The notes beneath the pieces were generated by a model, which saw nothing but the letters and a program-made list of their open reading frames with translations, was not told the origin of the DNA and searched no databases. A program made the translations under genes and the position numbers. Shown piece after piece: positions 1-6,870 of a stretch of DNA of 8,717 nt (the first letter of the stretch is position 1; each line of letters begins with the position of its first letter). The stretch is from a bacterium. Its GTDB lineage: Bacteria > Tectomicrobia > Entotheonellia > Entotheonellales > Entotheonellaceae. The stretch covers positions 1 through 8,717 of the forward strand of contig JAPULM010000183.1 of assembly GCA_027294925.1 (NCBI GenBank), in the 5' to 3' direction.

Positions 1-1463
1 TCAGCAGGGACAAAGGCAAAGTTGGCACTGGGAGGGATATTCCCCGCCCCACCACAGGTGATGGCACCATGCGCATTGAGCCGACCGTACTTACTCCACG
101 CCAACATATTCTGTCCCATAGCGCCGGTCGCGTCGGCACAGTCTTGAATGCGCCGGCGCACCTCAGTGCTGTTTGCGTTAGCGGGGTCGTTGACCGTTAA
201 ATAATTTAACACCAAGGCGGCGACTCCGGAAACATGGGGGGCAGCCATAGAGGAGCCCGACTTCCACCCGAAGCACTGCGGGCTTCCCCCGCAGAAGCTG
301 CTCGGGACAGGTCCCAACACAGGATCACCCGGCGCCAGCACATCAACCCAATCATCGTTTTGGGTACTCGGATCAAAATCATCGTCGACGCTGAAGGTGG
401 AGAAACCGGCGCGATCATCAAAGGCATTGCTCGCCCCCACCGCGATCACATTGTCATAAGCGGCAGGATAGAATTTTTCCCAATTGTTGTTATTACCGGC
501 CGCGGCAACTAACACGATTCCGGCCAGCGACGCCCTATTCAATGCCTCCTCGACTGCCTGCGATGCAGGTCCACCAAAACTCATGTTGATGATGTCATAA
601 CCGAGCTCTATGATACGGTCAATTGCCGCTACGATATCGGCATCCGCACAGGTTGACCCAATCACAATGTCTTCGATTAACATTTCGGCGTAACACACCT
701 TGAAGGACCCTATAGAGGTATTCCAACCGACCCCGGCGCCGCCGGCGCCGTTGTTGGTCTGCATGGCGATCGTACCGGCCACATGCGTGCCATGACCGAG
801 TCGATCTATCAGTTCAGGAATAGGGTTGCCAAAAAGATCCAGCGTGGCCGTTACATAATCTTCGTTGTGTTGGCATTTACCGACTAGATCCCCATGGGTG
901 CAGGCAACACCACTGTCGGGCACAGCAACCCAAACGTTGGCGCTGCCCTTCTCGACATCCCAGGCTTCAGGAGCGTCGATATCAGCGTCTTGACGCGTGT
1001 ACTGCCATCCTGGCAGCCCAGTGGCTGGGTCGGCATACGTTTGCAAACTTTGCCCTTGATTATGTAAATTCCACTGTTCGTCAAAGACGTCGATGGTGCT
1101 GGAAAATGAGCCTTCGGTAGGGATGATCAAGGGCCGAAAATAGTTCGGCTCGGCATATCTGACATTGGGATTTCGCCGGTAGAGTTTCAGCTTGTCGAGC
1201 ACAGTCCCCGTCGGCACGCCAACCACGTGGACGCCGCTAGCCGCTAACGTCCTGCGGACCTTTCCGCCAGCCTGACTGTGCGTAGCACTCATCTCGGCGC
1301 CTGTCGTGCCCGGCTGAAAGGCGACCAATACGGTGTCAGGTGCGAAGGCCGGCTGCTTTGAAGTAGGAGAAGCCGACCACACTAGCGTGTGAGCAAAGAG
1401 CAAAGCGATCACGGCAGTGTTGCCTCGCCCTAACAATTTCAACAGTTGATTTGAAGCGTCCAT
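1..1463 (-). CDS. Secreted S8 (subtilisin-type) serine protease, C-terminus cut by window edge
   Basis: Reading leftward from ATG at 1463, 487 codons are open and run off the window. An AGGGAGA Shine-Dalgarno sequence lies at 1471-1477. Residues 1-31 look like a signal peptide (lysines and arginine, then a hydrophobic stretch TAVIALLFAHTLV ending near WSA). Residues 43-111 resemble the inhibitory propeptide of fervidolysin-type subtilases (DTVLVAFQPGT to YAEPNYF). The catalytic domain follows with the full triad: Asp183 in VAVPDSGV, His224 in GHGTHVAGT, Ser405 in SGSSMAAPHVSG, and oxyanion Asn324 in AAAGNNNN. The enzyme should therefore be active and exported to cleave proteins. Cysteines in the catalytic domain suggest disulfides. 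The last visible residues (NIPPSANFAFVPA) look like the start of a PKD-type domain, which I infer continues outside the window. No operon partner is visible upstream. Confidence 0.95.
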   Translation of the reverse strand, partial: MDASNQLLKLLGRGNTAVIALLFAHTLVWSASPTSKQPAFAPDTVLVAFQPGTTGAEMSATHSQAGGKVRRTLAASGVHVVGVPTGTVLDKLKLYRRNPNVRYAEPNYFRPLIIPTEGSFSSTIDVFDEQWNLHNQGQSLQTYADPATGLPGWQYTRQDADIDAPEAWDVEKGSANVWVAVPDSGVACTHGDLVGKCQHNEDYVTATLDLFGNPIPELIDRLGHGTHVAGTIAMQTNNGAGGAGVGWNTSIGSFKVCYAEMLIEDIVIGSTCADADIVAAIDRIIELGYDIINMSFGGPASQAVEEALNRASLAGIVLVAAAGNNNNWEKFYPAAYDNVIAVGASNAFDDRAGFSTFSVDDDFDPSTQNDDWVDVLAPGDPVLGPVPSSFCGGSPQCFGWKSGSSMAAPHVSGVAALVLNYLTVNDPANANSTEVRRRIQDCADATGAMGQNMLAWSKYGRLNAHGAITCGGAGNIPPSANFAFVPA

Positions 1464-1640
1464 GATTCTGTCTCCCTAATCTGTGCAGATAAATATAAGT
1501 ACCTGGAGATCAATGCTTGCACCTTTTATCCACTCCCCCTCATCCGGGCCTTCTGCCGTCAGAGGGAAAGGCGTAGCGCAAACATCGTCAAGCCTATGTC
1601 CAGGCACATAGTCGTTCATCATTCATCAGGTTAAGTACCT
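1464..1640. other. Upstream region of the protease gene with REP-like palindrome
   Basis: No gene is seen here. The segment holds the protease ribosome binding site, an AT-rich stretch (ATAAATATAAGT near 1489-1500) that could contain a -10 element for leftward transcription, and a degenerate palindrome at 1539-1565 (CCCTC ... GAGGG around a CCGGGCC core). It also has a 6-bp inverted repeat CTATGT/ACATAG at 1594-1611. The 10-mer TAAGTACCTG occurs twice in direct orientation, at 1496-1505 and 1632-1641. Confidence 0.5.
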
Positions 1641-1796
1641 GAACAAAACTTCTTGTCCCCTCCCCCTCGACGGGGGAGGGTTAGGGTGGAGGTGACAAGA
1701 CTGGGCTGCAAAAGCCTATTTCTCAGTGGCTTGTCGACTTCCCCCCCCCCATCCCAACCTTCCCCCGCCAGGGGGGAAGGGGTAAACAAAATGTTC
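1641..1796. repeat. Paired inverted GC-rich element (REPIN/MITE-like)
   Basis: The left end (1641-1697) and the reverse complement of the right end (1740-1796) are recognisably the same sequence. Both read GAACA, a T/C-rich run, CCCC(T)CCCCC, a short turn, CGGGGGA(A)GG, GTT(A/G)GG(G/A)T, then GG-rich sequence ending in an AAG. Each end can itself fold as a hairpin (for example CCCTCCCCCTCGACGGGGGAGGG minus the turn at 1658-1680). The roughly 45-nt middle is unlike either end. Two hairpin-forming REP units facing each other are the layout of REPIN or BIME elements moved by RAYT transposases. No transposase is present. A 10-C homopolymer at 1741-1750 may be prone to sequencing error. Confidence 0.6.
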
Positions 1797-1929
1797 GAAA
1801 ATATATGTCTCGGCACTTAAATGTATCCGATAGGCGTGTGTCGGTAATGGTCGTTATCGATGCCGTGATAATGGCGCTTTACTATTATCGGTTCGAAAGC
1901 TCCAGAACACGACCGTATTCCCGCCCTGC

Positions 1930-2109
1930 ATGGTGCTGAGGAGGCGGCAAGTCAAGTACCGCGGGCGAGGAAGTGGGGCAAGGCCCAGCGCGGCCTTTGA
2001 CATGCCGCTCAGGATGCGTTACGCAGAGGCCTCAGGGGTTGCGGGGGCTTTTAGGGCTAGGTTTTTCCCAGACGGGAGTTGCCTGGGGGGCGTCAGGTTA
2101 TACAGGTAA
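1930..2109 (+). pseudogene. Possible remnant of a GspH-type pseudopilin C-terminus
   Basis: An open stretch of 59 codons from ATG at 1930 to TAA at 2107-2109 ends in the peptide ARFFPDGSCLGGVRLYR. The FFPDGS..GG pattern is typical of the C-terminal half of type II secretion GspH/XcpU minor pseudopilins, and the preceding FDMPLRMRYAEASG would suit the strand before it. The N-terminal prepilin signal and hydrophobic helix of such proteins are absent upstream, and the usual residues after the GG motif are missing. No Shine-Dalgarno sequence precedes the ATG. If the resemblance is real this is a decayed fragment. It could also be chance in GC-rich DNA, as it rests on one short motif. Confidence 0.28.
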
Positions 2110-2166
2110 AGGCAGGCCGTGGAGGCCGCCACACCCTACTAAAAAACTTAGGTAATCAAAGCCTGA

Positions 2167-2201
2167 CCCTCTCTCCGGCCGAGGGGGACCAGAAAGAGGG
2201 G
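2167..2201. repeat. Degenerate REP-like palindrome downstream of korB
   Basis: CCCTCT at 2168-2173 pairs with AGAGGG at 2195-2200 around a CTCCGGCCGAG core, about 20 bp past the korB stop. It resembles the GC-rich palindromes at 1539-1565 and 1641-1796. On the minus strand it could act as a weak transcription end or mRNA 3' stabiliser for korAB, but no clear T-run follows, so a rho-independent terminator is not supported. Confidence 0.35.
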
Positions 2202-2220
2202 GCAATTTATGTCTAGGCGC

Positions 2221-3120
2221 TTACATCATGCGTTCGATGATACGCTGACTCTGCGCCTTGCTTAAGCCCAGGGGTCGATGGGCGAGCGGTCCACCTTGCT
2301 CGAGTACCGGCTCTTGGTCCTCGAGTGACGGTCTTGGGGCGTGGTAAAAAAGGCCGATGTAGATCGTCTCACCCCACAGCATGGCTTTCTCACAAGCTGC
2401 TTTCCAGTCACTGGAGTCGTGTTCTTCGCTCTCGAGTTTGGTCACCCGCGGCCGGAAAAACGCATAGTCATTGTCATGATTAAACGTCACGCAGGGGCTG
2501 AAGATGTCAATTAGCGCAAAGCCACGGTGCTGCATCGCCTGTTTCATGAGGTTGGCCAGATGCTTCGGATCGGCACTGTAGCCACGGGCCACGAACGACG
2601 CCCCGTTCATAATCGCGGCGGTGATCGGATTCATCGGCTTTTCAACACTGCCGAACGGGGTGCTCTTCGTTTTCATTCCTTCGGAACTTGTGGGCGAAAT
2701 CTGACCGGTCGTCAGACCGTAAATCTGATTGTTCATGACAATGTAGGTCAAATCCACGTTGCGCCGCGCGGTGTGGGTGAAATGATTGCCGCCGATACCG
2801 TAGCCGTCGCCATCGCCACCGGTCACCAGCACCGTGAGGTCGTGGTTGGCCAGCTTGGCACCGGTGGCCACGGCCAGCGAACGACCATGCAACGTATGCA
2901 TACCGTATGCATTAAAATACCCCGGGACATTCGACGAACACCCGATACCGCTGATGACCAGCAGTTCGTGGGGCTTCTTGCCGAGTTCAGCGCAGGCCCG
3001 CTGCAGACTATTGAGAACGCCAAAGTCGCCGCAACCCGGACACCAGTCGGGATCGACCTTGCCTTTGAAATCTTTGGGCTTCAACTCAACCAGTGGAGCT
3101 TCAACTTGATTGATGGCCAT
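2221..3120 (-). CDS. korB: 2-oxoacid:ferredoxin oxidoreductase, beta (thiamine diphosphate and Fe-S) subunit
   Basis: This 299-residue protein is the catalytic beta subunit of a 2-oxoacid:ferredoxin oxidoreductase, which converts a 2-oxoacid plus CoA to acyl-CoA and CO2 while reducing ferredoxin in the cytoplasm. Four cysteines expected to hold a [4Fe-4S] cluster are visible: Cys27 and Cys30 in WCPGCG, Cys61 in GIGCSS, and Cys210 in FSPCVTF. The thiamine diphosphate and Mg site is GGDGDGYGIGGNH (101-113) with MNNQIYGLTTGQ (129-140). ATG at 3120 is preferred because GAGAGGTG lies 6 nt upstream; a GTG three codons earlier would overlap that signal. The gene starts 13 nt after the alpha stop, so the two are one operon. 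Length and sequence suit the KorB group, but 2-oxoglutarate as substrate (rather than pyruvate or another 2-oxoacid) is inferred from the group. Confidence 0.93.
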   Translation of the reverse strand: MAINQVEAPLVELKPKDFKGKVDPDWCPGCGDFGVLNSLQRACAELGKKPHELLVISGIGCSSNVPGYFNAYGMHTLHGRSLAVATGAKLANHDLTVLVTGGDGDGYGIGGNHFTHTARRNVDLTYIVMNNQIYGLTTGQISPTSSEGMKTKSTPFGSVEKPMNPITAAIMNGASFVARGYSADPKHLANLMKQAMQHRGFALIDIFSPCVTFNHDNDYAFFRPRVTKLESEEHDSSDWKAACEKAMLWGETIYIGLFYHAPRPSLEDQEPVLEQGGPLAHRPLGLSKAQSQRIIERMM

Positions 3121-3133
3121 CGGTATCACCTCT

Positions 3134-4915
3134 CTAAACGAGAATTTCCTGGAACGGAATGTAACGGTCTGTCGTTTTGTCCATCAGTTCGATGACGCCA
3201 TCGACAACGTGGTGCGGCATGAACGGCTCGCCGTCGTATTTACGGATATGGGCATCGGCCGAAATGCCCGTCTCACTCCGGAGATAACGGGCGAACTGGC
3301 CCGAGTAATTATTCTCCACGATGATGGTGAGCTTGGCACCAGACAGGATGTCGGTGACCTCTGAGGCGTGAAACGGCACGATCCACTTGATCGGGAGATG
3401 GTTAACGGTAATGCCACGGTCGTTTAACATCTCGATAGCCTCATGGATGACGCCATACGTTGATCCCCACCCCACCAGTGTGACCTCGGCGTCGGTCGGG
3501 CCTTCGAGCCCCGGTGGGGCAATGCGGCTGACAATATCTTGCAACTTTCGAGCTCGTTTTTCCACCATCTTGCGGCGCTTGTGCGGATCGGTGAACTCGT
3601 CACTGATCAGCACCCCATCTTCGTCATGCTCGTCTGAGGCGACGACGTGCACATATCCCTCGAGGCCCGGCAGCGCCCGTGGCGAAATGCCGCTCTCAGT
3701 ATCCTGGTAACGCAAATAGCTATTACTCGCCGCCGGTTCGGTGATGAGGGCGCCACGATCGATTTCCGGCTGCATATTGATGGCATCCGGATCGACGCTG
3801 GAGCGACCTTCGGCAATGAGCAAATCCGAAATCAAGATGGCCGGACACTGGCACTTGTCAACCAGATTGAATAGTTCCGGCATCGTATTAAACGCGTCGA
3901 GGGAATGCAACGGGGCCACGATCAGGCGCTCGTAGTCCCCCTGGCTGGCTCCCAGCGCCTGCCACAGGTCGCCCTGCTCGGTCTTGGTGGGCACCCCGGT
4001 TGAAGGGCCGGCCCGCTGCACGTTGATAAACACAGCCGGCACCTCCATCATGCCGGCCATCCCTATCGCTTCCGTCATCAACGCAAAACCGCCGCCCGAG
4101 GTCGCACACATCGCCCGGCAACCCGCGTGCGCCGCGCCAACAGTAACGTTAGCCACGGCAATTTCGTCTTCGAGCTGACGCACCATGATGCCAAGCTGTT
4201 GCGCGTTGTTCGCCATCCAGTGCAGGATGCCAGTTGCCGGGCTCATCGGATAGGCCGAGTAAAACTTTACCCCGGCCGCCGCACCGCCCATTGCCAGTGC
4301 GTCATTGCCACTCCAGACAGCGAGTGGCTTGGGACCGGTCGGGACGTCCAGCGCAAATGGATCAAAGTGCTCGGTGGCATAGTCAAACCCGGCTCGTGAG
4401 AAGGTGACGTTCTCATCGACCACCGCCTGACCTTTGCGTCCAAACTGCGACTGCATGGCCGTTTCAAGCACCTTGAAATCCATCCGTAGCAGCGCGATAA
4501 TCACGCCAAGAGCGACAGTGTTCTGCATCACCGCATTGCGGCTGTTGCCGGTGAGCTCCGATACCGGCATAGGGCACAGCGCAACGCCTTTAGCAGCAGC
4601 CTCAGGCTCGATGGTGCCGGCGTTGAAGATCACCTTGGAGCCCGATTGCATATGCCGCAGATGCCGATCCATGGTGGATTGATCCAGACAGAGCAAAAGA
4701 TCCCACCGATCGCCGTGAGTGAGCACCTCCTGGTCGCTAACCCGTACAGTCAAGAAGATATGTCCGCCCCGGATGATGGACTGATAGGCGTTGTAGGTAT
4801 TGAGATGAAGACCGCGGCGGACAAATATGCGGGCCAGAATATCGCCAGGCGTTGCGATTCCCTGCCCCGCGGCACCCCCAATGGCCAGTGCAAAGTCGAA
4901 CTGTCGTGCACCCAT
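3134..4915 (-). CDS. korA: 2-oxoacid:ferredoxin oxidoreductase, fused gamma-alpha subunit
   Basis: A 593-residue partner of the beta subunit, with the gamma domain fused in front of alpha as in other two-subunit KorAB enzymes. Residues 5-190 are the gamma domain (IGGAAGQGIATPGD near 12-25, then SIIRGG at 46-51). Residues 200-430 are the alpha pyrimidine-binding part, with YPMSPATG at 222-229, the conserved LEDEIA at 248-253 and GPSTGVPTKTEQ at 303-314. The C-terminal part (EVTLVGWGSTYG, then VENNYSGQ) is the alpha domain II. ATG at 4915 is chosen because AGGGGAG lies 6 nt upstream; 13 more codons upstream are open but have no such signal. No separate delta/ferredoxin subunit is encoded next to it, so electrons should pass to a free ferredoxin. 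The gene follows a long leader from the promoter at 5200-5227. Confidence 0.94.
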   Translation of the reverse strand: MGARQFDFALAIGGAAGQGIATPGDILARIFVRRGLHLNTYNAYQSIIRGGHIFLTVRVSDQEVLTHGDRWDLLLCLDQSTMDRHLRHMQSGSKVIFNAGTIEPEAAAKGVALCPMPVSELTGNSRNAVMQNTVALGVIIALLRMDFKVLETAMQSQFGRKGQAVVDENVTFSRAGFDYATEHFDPFALDVPTGPKPLAVWSGNDALAMGGAAAGVKFYSAYPMSPATGILHWMANNAQQLGIMVRQLEDEIAVANVTVGAAHAGCRAMCATSGGGFALMTEAIGMAGMMEVPAVFINVQRAGPSTGVPTKTEQGDLWQALGASQGDYERLIVAPLHSLDAFNTMPELFNLVDKCQCPAILISDLLIAEGRSSVDPDAINMQPEIDRGALITEPAASNSYLRYQDTESGISPRALPGLEGYVHVVASDEHDEDGVLISDEFTDPHKRRKMVEKRARKLQDIVSRIAPPGLEGPTDAEVTLVGWGSTYGVIHEAIEMLNDRGITVNHLPIKWIVPFHASEVTDILSGAKLTIIVENNYSGQFARYLRSETGISADAHIRKYDGEPFMPHHVVDGVIELMDKTTDRYIPFQEILV

Positions 4916-5199
4916 AAGATGCTCCCCTCTGTTCTTAAGGACTGCGTACCCCAAATCAGCGTTTGAAATCAGACAGCGTTCTCGAGTTCGTTGTCATTTC
5001 AGGCACCTTTCGATGATAAGCGGTGCGAAGGACGGCGTGCAGCAAACAAAAAAAACCAGCGCACCAATTGCAACCCATGGCAAATGTGCCTGACTTTCTT
5101 ATCGCTCGTATAACCCTCCCAGGAACGTCGTTCATTCCCGTAACAGGTCGAAAACCCAAAATCATTCTACAGATGGGCGGGTTAAAAGACACAACTTAG
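4916..5199 (-). other. Long 5' leader of the korAB operon
   Basis: About 280 nt separate the predicted transcription start (near 5193) from korA. On the transcript the stretch includes an 8-U run (5055-5048), an AACG/CGTT inverted repeat near 5123-5131 and a short candidate leader peptide frame. I do not recognise a known riboswitch. A 65-codon frame from ATG at 5153 to the TGA at 4956-4958 is open but has only a poor ribosome binding site. Confidence 0.4.
4956..4997 (-). CDS. Candidate 13-residue leader peptide upstream of korA
   Basis: ATG at 4997 begins the frame MTTNSRTLSDFKR, which stops at TGA 4956-4958, 40 nt before the korA start. GAAAGGTG lies 6 nt upstream of this ATG, a respectable ribosome binding site. 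It is also the tail of a longer, less convincing frame. A translated leader peptide could couple to or attenuate korA translation. Only its position and ribosome binding site support it; there is no run of a single regulatory amino acid. Confidence 0.25.
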   Translation of the reverse strand: MTTNSRTLSDFKR

Positions 5200-5227
5200 A
5201 TTTTATCGCAGGAAAAGCAGCTGTCAA
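5200..5227 (-). promoter_or_regulatory. Sigma70-type promoter for korAB
   Basis: On the minus strand a perfect -35 TTGACA (5227-5222), a 16-nt spacer and a -10 TAAAAT (5205-5200, 5 of 6 consensus bases) face korA. The predicted start is near 5193. It sits about 57 nt beyond the end of the broken gene at 5284-5564 and so should not depend on it. A weaker pair (TTGTGT 5194-5189, TAGAAT 5169-5164, 19-nt spacer) lies just downstream. Confidence 0.6.
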
Positions 5228-5283
5228 ATAGAAAAAAGTTGAGATTTCTATCGAGGCACTTTGCTCGGTCACTTGAGATGGTC

Positions 5284-5564
5284 CTACAGCTCATGCCGGC
5301 ATTTAAACACGTACGAATTACCGTGCTTGGCAAAAGCTCGGCAGGACTTGTCTTTAAACGCCATGGCCTTTTCCCATTCGTCTATTGGGTAGTAAACGCG
5401 CTCGGCCACGACGCGGATTTCGCGCACTCTCCGAACCAGACACGCCCACTGGCCGGGTCGATGTCGACAGTCTGCCCGATCCGATCTGAGACGTCATGCT
5501 TTCGCTGATACGCTGCCCAGACGTCCTGTGCTCGTTTCGTTTCGGTTTCGGTCCAATCCCTAAT
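5284..5564 (-). pseudogene. Broken small gene of unknown function (ATT in place of start, one frameshift)
   Basis: Reading leftward from 5564, 46 codons give a natural-looking peptide with core HDVSD followed by DIDPASGRVWFGE. The frame then runs into nonsense (stop after about 12 codons). A second frame, entering near 5424, continues as REIRVVAERVYYPIDEWEKA and AFKDKSCRAF, and stops with TAG at 5284-5286. Joined, the two make about 93 residues; the net change equals one lost base near 5425-5430. GGGAGGAGGG sits directly upstream, but the codon at the right distance is ATT, and no ATG, GTG or TTG exists in frame back to the preceding stop. The simplest reading is a decayed gene with a lost start codon. 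The IDPxSGRVWFGE core reminds me of small proteins of unknown function in proteobacterial genomes; I cannot name the family. Confidence 0.5.
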
Positions 5565-6084
5565 GTCCCTCCTCCCGATCGCAAAAGAAGGAATCTACAC
5601 ACATCTTCCAGGAACACGCCTTGTCCCGCTTTCTATATGTGTAGCAAGTGGCATGACAAAATGCCAGTCTGCCTTCCTGGGGAAGGCCGGAAGGATATCC
5701 GTGCACGTTGATGAAGTCGTCCAGTACTGCCTGGAGAAGGCGGCAGACGATTGGCCGGTAGCAGAACATCTGTTTGCCAGTGGCGATTACGATACCTCTA
5801 TCAGGGTTGAGTATCCTGTATCACCTGAGGCGATTCCTTCATCACCATACGGGGGCGTCCTGGCTGACCCGGCTGTACTCGGCACCCAACACCATGCGAT
5901 CTCCATTGCAACGGGTCTGAGAAAATTTGCTCTGACCCCGGTTTTTCTCAACCTTAGCGGACCGCCAGATTGTTCCACGCCAGTTCTTCACTCGCTTCCC
6001 GTAAGTGCTGGATCTGACAGCGCTTGGTACCTGTTCGATGATGGCCTAAGGTGGCGCGGCGCACGACCTAATGGCTACACTTGA
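5563..6084 (+). CDS. Hypothetical protein upstream of FHA gene
   Basis: An open frame of 173 codons ends 48 nt before the FHA gene, on the same strand, so the two are probably co-transcribed. I do not recognise it. The protein shows no signal peptide, membrane segment or familiar motif; it is mixed alpha/beta in character with a proline-rich middle and ends in YLFDDGLRWRGARPNGYT. The start is uncertain. ATG at 5563 has no ribosome binding site and abuts the first codon of the divergent broken gene. GTG at 5701 has GGAAGG 6 nt upstream and would give a 127-residue protein; ATG at 5653 is a third choice. I favour 5701 but give the full open frame. Codon usage looks coding to the end. A perfect inverted repeat TGGCAT/ATGCCA (5649-5666) would lie in the 5' region if 5701 is correct. 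Confidence 0.5.
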   Translation: MSLLPIAKEGIYTHLPGTRLVPLSICVASGMTKCQSAFLGKAGRISVHVDEVVQYCLEKAADDWPVAEHLFASGDYDTSIRVEYPVSPEAIPSSPYGGVLADPAVLGTQHHAISIATGLRKFALTPVFLNLSGPPDCSTPVLHSLPVSAGSDSAWYLFDDGLRWRGARPNGYT

Positions 6085-6132
6085 TTAACTGAATAGTTCC
6101 AGATTCAAAGGTCCAGAAGGAGGCTAGTGAAC

Positions 6133-6771
6133 ATGTTTGCCAAGGCATTCTCCCGATCGAACAAGCAGCAAAGTAGTCCACCGGAAGACACCGCTACAGC
6201 GACATCCATTGGTAACGTTGCCGAAATGCTGAGTGCGTCAGGCAGGGTCGGTCTGTCCGCCCTGCGACAGATTGCCAAAGCACATGATACAGAGACCTTC
6301 AACGCGTTTGTACAGCTTCCCGTACTTGCGGGTTCTGCCATCCGCGCCGGCATGTTAGTCAATCAGGTTGGGGCTGATACGTATTCGACGACTTCAACCA
6401 GAGTTCTCGAACTTCCAGATAGCGCGGCGGGCGCATCACTCGTTTCCGAAGCCCTGAAGCAGGCCATTTATCCATTGCTCAGAGGCCAAGACGTAACGAT
6501 CTCTGATAACACGTTCTCGGTCGGGCGCGGGGACGACAACGATATCGTTATTCCCGAGTTCACCATCTCGAAAAAGCACGCCGCCATCGAGATCAACGAC
6601 GGGACTTATTATCTTAGGGATCTTTATTCAACCAATGGTACGATGCTAAATGGTATCCTCTTGGATAAAAAGCAGATGGAAATTCATGACGCAGACGTCA
6701 TTGGTTTTGCACGCTACGAATTCATTTTTCTTTGGCCGGAATCATTTTACAAAATGCTACGAGCGGAATAA
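6133..6771 (+). CDS. FHA-domain protein
   Basis: This 212-residue protein has a C-terminal forkhead-associated domain at about 120-200, a module that binds phosphothreonine peptides. Hallmarks are present: Gly131-Arg132 in FSVGRGDDNDIVI, Ser146 and His149 in ISKKHAAIEI, and Asn168-Gly169 in YSTNGTMLNG. Binding should therefore be intact. The first 115 residues are not a domain I recognise: a polar, Ser/Thr/Gln-rich start, then probable helices (residues 26-80) with no membrane segment. ATG at 6133 is preferred because AAGGAGG (6117-6123) is 9 nt upstream; a GTG at 6127 would be only 3 nt away. No Ser/Thr kinase, phosphatase or secretion gene is adjacent, so its phosphopeptide partner is unknown. 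The small upstream gene is the only likely co-transcribed candidate. Confidence 0.9.
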   Translation: MFAKAFSRSNKQQSSPPEDTATATSIGNVAEMLSASGRVGLSALRQIAKAHDTETFNAFVQLPVLAGSAIRAGMLVNQVGADTYSTTSTRVLELPDSAAGASLVSEALKQAIYPLLRGQDVTISDNTFSVGRGDDNDIVIPEFTISKKHAAIEINDGTYYLRDLYSTNGTMLNGILLDKKQMEIHDADVIGFARYEFIFLWPESFYKMLRAE

Positions 6772-6820
6772 ATTTGTCCTACAGCCTTATCGAACGCCCC
6801 GTGAATGTCCATCACAACTG

Positions 6821-6850
6821 TTGATATAAATGCTAACATTCTGTTAAGAT
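6821..6850 (+). promoter_or_regulatory. Promoter of the toxin-antitoxin operon
   Basis: TTGATA (6821-6826, 5 of 6 -35 bases), an 18-nt spacer and TAAGAT (6845-6850, 4 of 6 -10 bases) stand just before the toxin gene, in an AT-rich stretch unlike its surroundings. The start of transcription would fall near 6857. Confidence 0.45.
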
Positions 6851-6858
6851 AAATCATG

Positions 6859-6869
6859 ACTTGTCAAGT
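6859..6869. promoter_or_regulatory. Palindrome at the predicted transcription start, candidate operator
   Basis: ACTTG-T-CAAGT is a perfect odd-centred palindrome (arms of 5) about 9 bp past the -10 element. Toxin-antitoxin operons are commonly repressed by their XRE-type antitoxin at a palindrome overlapping the start, so this is a reasonable binding site for the product of 7151-7525. This is an inference from position and symmetry. Confidence 0.35.
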
Positions 6870-6870
6870 A

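Larger units (their letters stand above)
1797..2220. other. Intergenic region between protease and korB, no intact gene
   Basis: Apart from the possible pseudopilin remnant I see no intact gene here. An inverted repeat GATAAT/ATTATC spans 1867-1889, with CC and GG just outside it. A GGTTCGA at 1890-1896 imitates a tRNA T-loop, but no acceptor or anticodon arm goes with it. Immediately past the korB stop lies the degenerate palindrome listed separately. Confidence 0.5.

Noticed and set aside
1641..1796. CRISPR-like repeats
   Set aside because: The repeats are only two, inverted and imperfect, with no regular spacing, and no cas genes are present.
1890..1896. GGTTCGA resembling a tRNA T-loop
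   Set aside because: No matching acceptor, anticodon or D arm can be built around it on either strand.
1973..2155. 60-codon plus-strand frame in the intergenic region
   Set aside because: Low-complexity Gly/Arg/Pro translation, no ribosome binding site, and it overlaps a better reading (FFPDGS motif) in another frame.
2527..3195. 222-codon open frame on the plus strand opposite korB
   Set aside because: It lies antisense to a gene with clear catalytic motifs; its translation shows no recognisable features and it has no ribosome binding site.
5239..5508. 89-codon plus-strand frame
   Set aside because: It is antisense to the broken small gene at 5284-5564, whose joined translation is far more protein-like.
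5560..5769. 69-codon minus-strand frame upstream of the broken gene
   Set aside because: No ribosome binding site, Cys-rich unnatural translation, and it overlaps the plus-strand hypothetical gene.
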